Shown here: positions 23,971 to 37,400 of the stretch, one piece after another | How the letters are laid out: each line of letters begins with the position of its first letter | How positions within the stretch are numbered: the first letter of the stretch is position 1 | Assembly: GCA_037954325.1 (NCBI GenBank) | Contig: JBBMNZ010000027.1 | Coordinates: 3,079,501-3,143,500, forward strand | Direction of reading: 5' to 3' | DNA: 64,000 nucleotides | Origin: Fistularia commersonii | Taxonomy: Eukaryota; Chordata; Actinopteri; Syngnathiformes; Fistulariidae | The notes under the pieces: model-generated | Databases searched by the model: none | What the model saw: only the letters and a program-made list of their open reading frames with translations | Told to the model about the DNA's origin: nothing | Made by a program: the position numbers and the translations under genes

Positions 23971-26900
23971 CTGGATTTTCATCAAATACGAAAACAAACA
24001 AGAACGATCAGGTTAATGCCTTTGGGCAAACATACGGAGATACGACATTGCAGATTATGCGATTGGGACAAAAACACAGGAGACTATGTTACGGTGCATG
24101 CGGTGGAGAGATTTGTGACACAAGATGTAGGAATGATTTGTTTGTGTAATCTTCTGCGGTCATTTGCTTTGTGATTAATCGAGTCACTAAGGATAGCTTT
24201 TCGGCGTACGGCACATATCCGAGGTGGCCTCTGCTGACATTCCATGCAATGTATTTTCCAATGTATGAGTACATTTGTCAGGCTGAGAGTAAATGATTTT
24301 AACAAACATCCAAATATGTTATCCTGCTCTAGCTGAGTTTCAGTAAAAGTATCAGAAATATCAATGTGCGCCAAACCCAAAGACAAAGCTTTGCTTTTTT
24401 TCTTCCACTATATCTGTTGCAGTTCATTCAGAAAGAAACATTGCATTTTCTCTGAATTCTGGGTGATGACAAACCTGAATTAGATGAGTTAAAGCTGGAA
24501 AGCGAGGGGCTTCCGACCCCCGGCAAAAGGACAGGTGGAATGCCTTGCAGATTCTGATAGGCTGACTGGAGATTCAGCGCCTGCATTGCAGGGTTATCGT
24601 ACAGCCCCTGCTGCTGCATTGCCTGCTGCTGTGCCAGGCCTAAAACTTCGTTGGCCTTTTTAATTCGGTCCATTTCTTGCTGGGCCATGAGCTGGCGGAC
24701 AGTGGCTGGGTCAAAGTATTCTTTTTCCTTATCGATCTGGCTGCCAATTGTGTCTTTTACCTTGGAGATGTGTTGCTGGGAGAATATGTGATCGCGAACG
24801 GAGAGGCGGGCGCTGTATTTGACGCCGCACAAAGTGCATTCCGTTTTCGGCCCCTCGTAAGTTGTCTGATTTATTCCAAAGTGCTTGGCCATGTTGAGCT
24901 TTGCCTTCTTCTCCTTGGCACGGGCATTCTGAAACCATACCTGAACGACTCTCTTTGGAAGTCCGATGTCATTGCCAAGCACCTCACATTCCAGCATAGT
25001 GGGAGTCCTGTAGTCATTAAAGCAGGATTTCAACACTTTAAGCTGGAGGTTAGTCATCTGGGTTCGGAAGCGCTTTTGGCCGGGACGATCTCCGCTGTCG
25101 ATGCTCCTGCTACCCGAAGCTCCCGGACTTGGCGAGCAAGGGTCAGCCAGGCTGGATGTCTCACTGTGGTCAATTATATTTTCGTTTTCATAGTCCTTAG
25201 CATAATAACTCGTTGCGGGGCTTACCAGTCCGGAGGACATTTGATCATCGTTTTCAAGGATGGGGACCGCGCTCCCGGACTTGGCCAGGTAATCGCTGCT
25301 ACTTTGGCTGTGTTTCGCATCAGCGCTGTCGTTATCGGCGTTGGCCTCATCACCCGTGGTTGTATCTGTAATAGCGGTGTTCACAGACGAGCAGTCGTCG
25401 TTGTCGAGTTTGTTCTGATCGAAGCTGAGGTTTACCGAGGACACGGCTGCGCCCTCGTAGTCTTCCATTCCCTCGACCTTGATGGACGAAGGGCTCAGCA
25501 GAGCCCTGGGAGAGAGATCCAATCCTCTGTTCACCGGCGACATGGAAGAGCTCTGCCCGTCGCTGTTCGAGGGGGCCATTGGGGGGTAGCCTGACGTCTC
25601 CAGGGTGTCCATTTTTATTTGCATCCCCTCCGGTTCGGGTAGCATACCGGTAAGGGTTAAATTGTAGCCGGCGCGTTTTGCCTCGTGCCAGTGACGAGAG
25701 CGGATGTGAGCTTCCAGCGCAGTTTTCGCTTTGAAAAGGGCTCGGCAAAAAGGGCACCTGCGATGAGCTTGAGCGGGCCCCACGGCTCTGAACTGGCCCT
25801 TTCTCTCCCGAGCTCTGGTGTTCTGAAACCAGACCTGCACCACTCTCTTTTTCAATCCGACCTCGTGCGCGATGTGGTCGAGCATTTTGCGCGTCGGATT
25901 GGAATCCAGCAAATACTTCTGATAAAGGATCTCGAGCTGCTCGGGCGTGATGGTGGTCCTGAGGCGCTTGTCTCTCTGCGGCTCCTCTCCGCTATTTGTG
26001 CTGTCGTTCTCTCCCGGGCTCGTGCCGGCTTTCTCCTCCAACTTCCTCTTCAAGGAGTTCATGGTGGAGGTGGGGGTGGACGGAGAGGTGGCTGAGCTGT
26101 TGGGAATCTGTGGCATTGCCCCGGAGAGCAACTGACTTGCCAGGAGAGGATTGCTGGGATCAAAAAGCATGAAAGGCATGTCGATCGGTCGGTCGAGAAA
26201 CTGTGGGTGGATGAATTGATTTTGTACAGAGAGGAAGTGCAACTGCTGGTGCTCCTGCCAGTGCTCGAAGGAGGGGAAGCCAATCTTGCACTGCTCACAC
26301 TGGTACGGGATCATCTGCTGTGTCAGTTGTTGCGAAGCGGAGCTCAGGTGCGCGCTGAGGCTCATGTGGGAGCCTTGAGACGAGGCCTGGCTGGTCTGGG
26401 GGGCCGATGGACCGCACTGCTGTTGGTGCTGGGAGAACGAGGGAGACGTGTGTTTGATGGGCTTGGAAATACTTTGAATCTTCTCCTCCCTCTGCGGCCT
26501 GTGGTGTTGCGCCTCAGACTGGGCTTGATGTACAACTTCCTGCTTAATAGAGGTTTGATTTTCTCGCGGATCGGCTGACATTTCTGGCAGCTGCTTGGAC
26601 TTCGTATCGTGGAGGTTCGAGGTGGTTGCTGGTGACGCCTCCTCTTTATCGGTGGACGGGAGGTGGGAGAATGCCGAGTTGGAGGGTGGAAGGGGGCAAA
26701 GACTCGAAGAGGTGGGCATCGGAGTGTGACAGGAAGACCCGGAGGGAGTGTAACATTCGTGAGACAGATCCAATGAATCCTCATTTTGGCTGTCATACTG
26801 TCCATCCTCATCTTCATCTTTGTAACACAGCTTCTTTTGGTGTTTTATTAGGTCAAATATACGCTGGAAAACCAGACTGCATTTCTTGCACTGGTAATTT

Positions 26901-28382
26901 AGATTCGAGGTACGAATATAACGATCGTTTGACAACTCTCGCCTCTCGCCGTCTTTGGCACCTTCGCCCTGGTTCTCGTAATTCTTCCTCGCCTTCTGCC
27001 GAGCGTTTTGGAACCACACGACGATAACACGAGTGGGAAGACTCAGAAGGTTAGACAGCTGCTCGAATTCGTCGTCTTTGGGATAAGCGTTGGCGTCAAA
27101 GAAGTCTTGCAGGATTCGTAGCTGATAGTCAGTAAACCTGGTTCGGGAGGATCTCTTGCTCCCGTATAAATCGTGCTTCTGAGGTTCGGGGGAAGGCGGC
27201 TTCGAGTCAATTTTCGTGTCCTCGAGGGTGGTCGTCGGGGGGTTGTTGAAATTGTACGGCGAATCCTTGTTGCGCTGTCGCTCTTTGAAAAGGGTGTTTC
27301 TGAACCAGTGCTTTATGACTTTTTGCTGCAGCCCCGACTTGTCCGCCATCTCTTTGATCTGCTCTTCGTTAGGTGAGTTGTTAATGTCGAAGTACTGCCG
27401 CAGGACCCTGAGCTGGTCATCTGTGATTCGCGTGCGCGGCCTCTTGTTCTGCTGCTGCTGTAGCATGGCTGGTGTGAGCTGCTGCTGATAGAGCTGCGCC
27501 AAGTCCGAGGCCAGGCTCGGTTCGACAGACGGCAACTGAGGAGGCAGCTGCGTGGGCAAGGACTGGAGGGACATGGGCTGCATCATCAGCGGCGAGAAGA
27601 GGGGCAAATCCATTGGCATGGGTATCTGCGCCATGGAAACGGGCGGCTGCGGTGCGGGTACCGTCGGCGGCGTGAGCGAAGCGGCAGAAACGGGAATATT
27701 TGGCGTGGGCGCTCTTTGGGGCGGAGGGGGAGGCGGAGGCGGGGGAGGAGGCGGCGGGGGAACGGGAGCAGCCTCTGGTGTCGGGGGTCTCAGTGGATAC
27801 AGTTTATCATAATGCTCTCTGTATTCTTTGGCAAATCTCTCGAGGGAGCGGAATGGAAAGAAGGCCTGGTGGATATGCTCCTGGTGACTCTTCAGAATCA
27901 GTATATTTGAAAACAGCTTGCCACAGGCCTCACATTCCAGCTTCTCTAATCCCTCGATGGGGTCCACCACTCTCGTAATCCCACCAGGACCACTTGATCC
28001 TGTATGTCCAGCTGTCTTTTTCTGAGCTTTCTGTTTGTTTTCGTTGTACTGAATCACTAGCTCGAACCCGAAATTTTCAAGCAGGGCTTTGGTTGCGTTT
28101 CCCCGAGCATCCGAAGCGATCCTGGGCGGAGGTAAGCCAGTATCGTGGTTTATAGTTATCGAAATGTGCTGAATGTCCTTCTTTTCTTTCAGCCTGCTGT
28201 CTGTTGAATCTTTGATGACATAGTCCTCATTTTTTTCAGGTGTGTCCTTCTCCCTTTGTGTTTCCCTGTCTTTCTCAGCCTGAGAAAAGGATGCCTTCTG
28301 CTTCTTTTCGACCTGCTGGAGAAGTGATGCACTCTGCTGCAGCAATGCCATCTGCTGCCCCTGAGTATGCTGCTGTTGTTGT

Positions 28383-28414
<32 letters not shown>

Positions 28415-31400
28415 TTGTTGTTGATGCTGCTGAAGGTGGTGGTGCATCAGTTGCTGCTGCAAGCAGCTCTGCTGGGCCTGTTGGGCTGAGTTTTTTAGAT
28501 CTTCCAATAACGAGGACGTGGAGGATCCAGTTAGGCCAAGTGCGGAGTTGCTGATGCTGATGTCTGGGTTCAGCTGAAATTCTGCTCCCGGTATGTAGAA
28601 AGGAAAAAGTAACTGCTGCTGTTGCAGGGGGAGGAGTGCATCGGTTGTCATCGGGAAGTGCTGCAGAAGTGCTGGGTTGAAAAGTTGCGACTGTAATAGG
28701 GCAGCCTGCTGCTGGAGCTCTTGCTGAAGCTGGGCTTGAGCTTGAGCCTGAGCCAATTGCTGTTGTTGTTGAAGCTGCTGCTGCCCCCTCGCCGACAGCA
28801 TATCTGAAAATTTGGCCTTCTTTATTTCATGGTTCTCGGATGGGGAGGAATGGCAGCTCACCGAGGAGTTACCCAGGTTGTCGATGTTGTGACTCTGGGC
28901 CATGTGGTTTCCCCCAAGGATACTCTGAGTTGTTTGAGACCCGGAGGAACTGTGGTTGGTAGAGTTTGCGGTGGAGTTAGCCGGGGTCGGACTAGATGTC
29001 GAAGTGCTGTTGCTGGAGCCTCCGCCAGTAACACTGGCAGAGCTTGTAATCCCTCCTGCAGCTTCAAGTTTGGCTGCTCTAGCTTTGGTTTGGTGTAGGA
29101 CAGAGCGCATGTGAATCTCCAATGTGGAACTCTGGCTGTACGCCACATTACAAGTGCTACACTTGAACGGCTTGTTGTCGGGGCTGCTGGTAGGCTCAGG
29201 CTGACCGGTGGTGGACTCCTGAAGGGCCCTCTTCACCTTGTGCAGGTGCGAGACAGAATTGTAGTGAACCAGGAGAATGTTTTTCTGCGTAAAAGACTCC
29301 TTGCATACAGTGCATTTGAAAGGGCGAGATGGATCTAAAAACTTCTCCATCGTAAAGTTGGGGCCTTTTCTGAATGGCAAAGCACGCTTAGGCTCAGACC
29401 CTGAATCCTCCAGCAGCGAGCCGGAGTCGCTGCCCGTCGGGCTTTGTTTTTCCTCTGGATCGCTGTCGTCTCCCTCTTTGTCATCTTCTCCCAGACTCCC
29501 ATGCTCTTCACCAAGGGACGGGTCGCCCATCACCATAATGTCGCCATTCATCAACAAGCCCCCGTAAAGCTGCTGGATATCAGCTTCGCTCAGCTCCAGG
29601 TGACTGGTTTCTAAATGTTTCTTCAAGGCTTGTAGTGTTCTAAAGCTTCGCTGGCAGAGGCAGCACATGGTAGCAGCTCTGATCACGTGGTACTGCGAAT
29701 GCAGCTGCAGTTTCTCTACAGTCTTGAAGGCCAGGCTGCACTGGTTGCACCGGTACTTGTAGACATGGCGATCCGAAACAGGCAACTGGGGCCTTTTGTT
29801 GTGAACCTCATTGAAGTGCATCTGGAGGGAGTTGGAGGACTTGAATACTTGATTGCAGCCTTTCTTCCAGCACAGAAACCCGGCCGTGTCGTCCCGCTCT
29901 CTCTCTTGTTGATCTTCCAGAGGTGACTTTTGAACATCTGCTATATCTGTGGGAAGGGACATTCCCTGCTCCAGATCAGCATCTGATGCATCTGTGAGAT
30001 AAGATAGAAAGATAGATAGACTGTAGCGTACTGTAGCGTTTCAGTCAGGGAAAACAACCGATTGACGGTAAAACATCCGTTCAATAAGCAATAGCTGTTG
30101 TTGGCCACAGCCATGCCACACAAGGCTGCAATACAGCAAACTGTTCCCGCTCAAATCCAAGTAAAAAAAAAACAGAATTCCTTGCACCCCAAAACACACC
30201 GAAAAATTCCCAGCAACCCCAAAATCGCACAGAAAACAAGCATCAACATCAACCCCGACATTCGTGACTCGCCACAATACAGATAATAAATCGGATACTG
30301 ATGGCACAACGCTGCAAATATCGCTTTACTTCACGCCTAAATGAATAATGCTATAGTAAATGTCTGAATGTGCTTTCTGTCCATAATATACTTGTTTGCT
30401 TTGTTTTCAACACGGGAAGAAGATTTCAAGAAATAAGACATTGCTGTTTCTCCACAGTCTTGAAGTCTTGGCACTTTCACATTCACACATTTTTCTACTC
30501 AACATTTTGAGTGGATAATTCTTATACTTTTTGTTTTCAGAACTGGAAAAGTTTTCCAAGATTCACCACTTTGAACAGATACTGACCAGCTTGTTTCCTG
30601 ATGTCCTCTGAATTAGAGTTGGCTATGGCATGAGAGGTGTTCTGGGACTCTCTGTCCGGGCCGGGGACAGGAATGAACATGCTTGCTGGCAGTACATCAG
30701 TCGCTGTTACCTGGTGAAACAAACAAACAAACACAAATTGATATATATATATCTATATATATATTTCTAATTATGATACTGGCAATCTAAAAGAATGACA
30801 ACGTAAGCCCGCATTTCGATGAAAGTGCATATGTAGCCTAGCAACCACACGAGCATGCAGAGTACGCAACCCATTTCACTGCCCTGCTGCCACACCTCCC
30901 CAGTTCATCTTGTGCTTTTGGATATAACGGTTATCACAACTAAGGTTTTGAGGCAAAGGAATACCAATACTTCAAGCTTTTTGTTGTGGACACTTGTATT
31001 CAAGACTGTTTTTACTGGACGAATGGCACACTGGCTTATGAGATTAAGAAAAACAAGTTGCAAAGAGGTTATTCTAGGCGATAAGATTGGTGAAACTTTT
31101 TGTTTAAACTCACTCTGTTGTCTGTTGAAGACAACAGAACTATCTCCACATGGCCTTTTAGGAATCACTGAGTCATTCAATATCTATCCCGCTTATCCTG
31201 CATTTCGCAGATGGATAGGAGCCTATCCCAGGTATCGCGTGACCACAAATCATTCATCCTCTCATTCACACGTTATATAAACTGCCATTGACTCGCTCAT
31301 ACATGTCTTGGCAATACAGGGTCTCCAATGAACCTTTTGCATGTTTTTGCAAAAGAGAGGAAACAACAGAACCCGGAGGAAACCCAAGCAGACACGGGGT

Positions 31401-34400
31401 AAATGTGCAAACTCTTCTTGCTGTGAGGCGGAAGCGCTTGTAAGGAAAATGAATGACAACAGGTATCAAATGAACAAACAAAGCAAAAAATGGCATGAGG
31501 GGAGCCTCATCTTTCCCTCTTACAGAATTCACTTAGGATGACCTCGAAATTCAATGCTACATTATTACGTTGATTTAATCCAAAAAGCATTCAATTCAAA
31601 AGCAAAAAGCTGGATCAACATTACACCCTGGGCCGTTGAATACAAAACACCAGCATTAATTGGTGTGTTTTAAAAACAAAACTAACAAAAAAAAAAAAAA
31701 GCATTTTAAAATGTGAGAGATGATAAAAATATTTGATTAAAATAGAGGAGGGGGGGCGTTTGGGCGCTGAGCGAACGCTCACATGGGGCCTTCACATCAG
31801 CCACGGTGAGCGATACTTCATCAACACCGCTCCTCATCATCAAGTCCAAAGCCGCAGGAGGTTGGAAGAAAAGGTCCCGTCTTGTCGGCCCATCCCAATT
31901 AACATCGCGAACAGAATAATCAGTCGGTCTTTATGTCTTTCTATAACTCACATAATGCATTTACATATTGTTTCACCGCCAAGCATTGCCTGTGCCTTAA
32001 TTCTAAACCCAGAAACTGAATTTGGTTGTGCTACGGGTTATTGCAAAATGCTGGTTCTTATTCACTCAATGCTATCTTTTGTTATTATATAAGGATATTT
32101 AACAATAACGATAAATTTGATTTAAGGCGCCTCACTCAACACTCAAGGACACCGTACAGACAGAAAATATAGATTTGATATAGATTTAAAAGAAACAATA
32201 ATGACCTTGAAAAAGTGTTCGGGATAAATATAAGGGTAGTTACAGTATACCGAAAACCTCGTTCTACAAAATCAAATTTCAGCCTTCATCTGCATGAAAA
32301 AAACAATGTGAGCTGAGAACTCACAGTTAACGTGTGTGGTTGATTCTTCCCACTGTTACGTGACTAGTACCTCAAAAGACAAAACAAATGAATCAAAAGA
32401 AAGCAGAAATAAAAAATATAGGTCACATCAAAAAGAAAGCAGAAAAATCCCTGTATACCAGAGGATTTTTGAATTACCATAAAAAATATTCTAGTATAGG
32501 ACTATTCACCGGGACTGTGAACAGTTTACTTTCTTGGGTACAAACTCCCTCTCTATCTCGTTTAAATTAGAAAGTGAATTAATACAAAGTACTTAAAAAA
32601 AAAAAATAACAAAAAAAAAAAAAAACAAAGCAAAACCCAACAATGATTTACAGTGAGCTGTCTCCGGACAAATACTTCATTAGACAATTACAGGAAAGGG
32701 CCGAGTATTTCAAGGTCGCTTTTAATTTAGTCGGCCTAATTGGCAAACATAGCTCAAAGTGGCTATCATTCAGCCGGACTGATAATTAATCAAGCGCTAT
32801 AATCTTCATTACCCCTATCTTTGGCAGTCTGAAAATGAAACAACGTGAAAGGGATGGCTGGAGGATGTACGACGCCGGGGCAAACTCGTCTTTGACTGCT
32901 TTAAGCTGATACGGAATGTGTCTATTTGGAACATATAATAAATCAGCAGGGAAATTCTGAAATATAACATTACCGTGTCCCAGGCGGTTTAAAGAATTAT
33001 ATGAAACAGATATCATCTCATTAAGTACCTGAATCAAAGTCTGGCACAGTAAACAGCACTCATTTGAAATAGAGGGGACAGAAATACTCTACATGTTTGC
33101 CTGTGGTATGATTTTATTAGTAAGGACACAGGGAGGTTACGCCTGAATAAGGCTCTTTGGAGGGTTTTCTAAAAATAGTTTTGTTATCTAATTGTAACAA
33201 CACTGCTATTGCAATTGTACCGACCACAAAGAAAAATGACCAAAACAAACACAACCTAACAGGGTTGGCTTAGTGCTGTATCTGGCTTGGGTTGAGCCAA
33301 GAACCCGGCCTTTGCGGCGGATGTTTTTGTAGTGAGCTAACTGACAGTACCCCCTTCGCCCCGTGACACCGAGATATTTTGGTGGAAGTGCTGTTTGCAG
33401 ATGTCTATCAAAACACCGGACCCAAGAGAACTGGCGTAAACCAGCAGAAACCTTATATAGCTGTATCTTTGGAACAGAGAGGCCTGACCAGACGACTTAT
33501 TGGGGAGGCTCGAAGCCAAACGGGCATTCCTCCGATGCAGAAACAACATCGAGCCTCGCTCCGAAAAACCACCTGGAACATTTTGCAGCGAGCCTCGGAA
33601 ACATAAGCTTAAGTTAAACTAAAAGAGCTCTGAATGAACAAGTTAAAAGTTCAGTCGCAGTTTGTCACGGTCCGCTCGCAAGCTGATAACACCTAATCTA
33701 AGATCCAAAGATGTGTCGCTGTCAACGTCTTCCATGGTTTCATATTAAATCATTCTAGATTATCATATCGGTGTGGGTGCGGAGCGCGCGTGTTCTCCCA
33801 ATGTCAGCGTGGGTTCCATCCTGGTTCTCCGGTTTCCTCAAACAGTCCAAAAATATTCAGTAGGTTCATTGGAGGCCCTGACTTACCCAGACTTCTAAAT
33901 GAGAGTGAATGGTTATATGTCTCTATATGAATCAGGGAGTGAATGATTTATATATATGTATAAATGTGTGTGTGTGAACAGATGATATGAGCCGATCTGA
34001 ATGGGACAGCAGCTTGCAAATAACCCCACATTAATCAGCAGATGCTGCTGCAGCCCTGGAAATAAATAAATACATTTAATTTGAAATATATATGTATTTC
34101 AAATCAAAATCATATATACATATATGTGTGTGTGTGTGTGTGTGCGTGTGTGTGACAAGGGGGAGGTGTAGGGAGACAATAGGTGGATGATGTCATGAGT
34201 CTGGAGAGTGGAGGTATGATTATGCAGCCAGGCGGGATATAAAAGCACCTATTTCTGAATGAATTACACTCCTTTCCTCAGACACATGTAAAGGATAAAG
34301 AAACTTTCCATTTGCATTCTATAGTTATAAATAGTGCTGTCTTTTAGGTGTGTTATTTGACTGCTGTTCTTTCTTACCGTTCTAGTGGTGGTATAGTGCA

Positions 34401-37400
34401 ACCCCCTCCCGCCCCCCCAACCGCCGACCCTCCCCGAGAGAAGGAAATAAATATTGTCATCTGCCAAACTAATGCGCTTGCCATTTACTTTCTCGATGGG
34501 AAATGAGGATGGCTATGCGGCAGGCGGAGGAGGGCTTTGTGATGCTCGGCGAGCTATTTAACCTCGCTGGCTCGTGACTGAGGAGAAAAAAGCGAGAGTA
34601 AAACTTTATTTGCCTTCGATGAGTATTAAAGAAGAGTATGTGAACAGAAAGCAAGACTGCGATCGGTTTCGGCGTCTGAAACGACAGAAGCGTTGTTTTT
34701 TCACGCGTCTGTTCGAAAGCTGTGAATCAAATTCCCGTTGCGGTCAATGATATATATGCCGACTAAAAAACTGAATTAACAGCCACGAGCAAGATAAAAA
34801 CAAAGAAAAAACAAAGCGATAGATAAAATAGGTACCTTAAAAAGTCAATCAATTTCAGCTTTTATTGCTGAAGCATTTAACAGTCAGCTATCGTTGGCTA
34901 TGTTTGGCTTCATTAGTGACAATTCAGAAGAGTGAATGAAAGAGCCACAACAGGATGGAGCGGGCAAGCGTGATTGGTCAATACCAAGTGACTCATCAAC
35001 TCGGACCTGCTGATTTCTCACCACGGCTCTTGGTCTGATGGTAATCTGACAGGCGGTAATGTGTTTGTGCAACACTGTTGAGCTGTGAGCTGCGCTAACG
35101 TCAAAACATAAATTCCAGCCGCTAGCATGTCGGAAAAAGAACGAGATAGTGTGGACAGATAAACAGGAAACGGGTGATAAAAGTGTTCTAGTGGTCGCAT
35201 TCAAGGTTACGTGCAGGGTCTCACGTAGCTATTATGTCTGGGATCGAAGCTAAAAAGAAAACTTGAATTTTATTCATTCATTCATTCATTCATTGTCCAT
35301 ACAGATTATCCTGCAGGAAGGGTTACAGGGGGAAGGGATGGAGCCTATTTCAGCTGTCATAGGTGAGACAGGGGTCCACCGTGAACCAAACACCTGTCAA
35401 TAACAGGACTACATATAAAGACATAAAAGCATTCACTCATTTATTTACACATCATATAGAGATATACAACTGTTCACCCTCTCATTCACACATTCTGGCA
35501 ATTGAGGATCTCCAATGAACCTCCTGCATGTTTTTTTGGACTTTGGGAGGACATCGGAGGTAACCCATCCACAGAAAGGGCCATGGTTAGCGGACCATGT
35601 TGGACAATGAAAATAGACAATAGCTTTTCTTTAATTCTTTTAAGGGTGGTTTAATAAGTTGTTGTGCCTGTGCTATGCAATGAAATCAGCCTCGAAAAGT
35701 CCCGTTGCGCCGGATTTACTGCTGCCTGCTGCTGACACTAACAATGTGTCGTTAGCATGCTAACGCAGAAAACTAATTTGACTTAATGATAGTCAGCATT
35801 GCGTTACCTTGGTGGCTTAATGGAGATACAGAAATATTCTGCATGAGGAATACCCCCTCCCAACCCAAATCAGGGTCAGCTGACTTACTGTGGCAATGAG
35901 CTTATCGACACAGTCGGGGGCCACGCTGTGCAGGTGTGTGAGATGAAACTGCAGATGGATCTTGTTGTTGAGCATGTCCTGGCACAGCGGACAGCGGAGC
36001 ATGGGCTGGACAGAGTGCTGCGTCATCACGTGCATTCTGAGGCGGTTCAGGTCCGTGTTGGTGAACTTGCAGTAGGGACACTGGTACATCTGCACGAGGG
36101 GGGGAGGGAGATAGATCAGGATAGGCTTTTAATAGGGTGAAATGGCTGTGAGCGAAGAGGAGCCGTGGGCACGCAGATTCCTCTGATCACAGACAGGTGC
36201 GTAATGCAGAGCACCACTAAGTCCTGCCGCCCTCTTCAAAGTATTCCCATCTGTCAAATACAGCATTGATTTTCACCATATAAAGCAAAATTAGCGGCGA
36301 GAATGCTACGGGACAGCTGAAGCGATATCGGTCGAGTTTGAAAAAGAAAAAGGCCGCGTGAAATAAACACGGGTCAGTGAGATAAGTTACGTAAATGATT
36401 AGATTTAAAGTTTGGCATGGTGTCTTTGTATTGACGCGCAGGTTTAAAGTGTGATGCCGCCTGGCGATGAAGGACGTCTCTCCCAATGATACTGTCTGGA
36501 AAAGTGCTTTGCGGGTCTCACCTGCTCGGCGGCCCTCTGCTCGGCTGTCCGCGGACGCTTTGAGGACAGCGCGCTCTCGGAGGTCTCCGACCGCGACGAG
36601 GGTCTCTTTGAAGGGATCGGAGAGTCCGCCTGGTGCCGTTCCAAGTGGACGGACGCTGCTGGACGTGCACACGCCCACGTAGACGGACACGTGCACCGAC
36701 AGGGGGGGGGGACAAAGAGAGGAGAAGGCAAAGGCGGGGTGAGGACACGGCAGCGTGGAAACAGGTCAATCAATAACTCCTTCTTAAATGAGCTATAAAT
36801 GCATTATAACCCAACACTAGTGTCATAATGCTGCAGGGCGGCTGTGGCTCAGCCAGTAGAGCAGTTGTTGGCGGTTTGATTCCCGGCCCCTTGGCGCACG
36901 TTTTGCCGAAAACTGAACCCAGCGTTGGTCCAGATGGCCCGGCGCCATCCATGTGTGAGTGTGTGTGGATGCTGTCGCGTGTAAAGCGCTTTAGAGGTGC
37001 AGACGAATGGTCTGCACCTCTACAAATCACAAATCACCCACCGTTTTCGGAAAAGGGGCCGCTATTCTCAAAAAAAGATTTGCATTGAATTAAAAGTATA
37101 TGGACCGCAGCTGGGCTCGGCTCCCATCAGCCCTGGTTTCTGTCAAGGCGTGGACTTGAGTTTTTTCCGAAGCAGGTTGAAGCCTTTTGCAGTGTTTGAG
37201 TGTTGCTTAGAATGGTCTTTGATAGTTAAAGAAAAAAAATAGAAAAGCAAGCAGGGTGGCAGAACCTTGTTTTGAACTTCAGTCAAAAGCTTCTAGTGAG
37301 GCTACATCGACAAGGACACTTGACGACAGGCTTTCCTTTTAATTTGACATGTTCAAGGCATTGCCAATAAAATGCCATTGAGGCCTCAAAGTGTTTTGTT

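Larger units (their letters stand above)
30711..35888 (-). other. zfhx3 intron (5.2 kb) with repeats and AT-rich blocks
   Basis: Contains SINE-like copies (about 31175-31445, 33775-33960, 35275-35600), A-runs (near 31688 and 32600-32630), a TG microsatellite (34122-34153), a 10-bp-arm hairpin (34079-34104) and an AT-rich homeodomain-site-rich block (32640-33060). No other coding sequence can be supported; the open frames here have no recognisable domains. Confidence 0.8.

Noticed and set aside
22428..24174. Several plus-strand and minus-strand open frames across the last zfhx3 exon and intron
   Set aside because: Shadows of the real frame in a GC-biased, Ser/Pro/Gln-rich exon.
24677..25594. 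305-residue plus-strand open frame
   Set aside because: It lies entirely opposite the giant zfhx3 exon, which has clear finger and homeodomain motifs; the antisense frame stays open because of codon bias and shows no domain.
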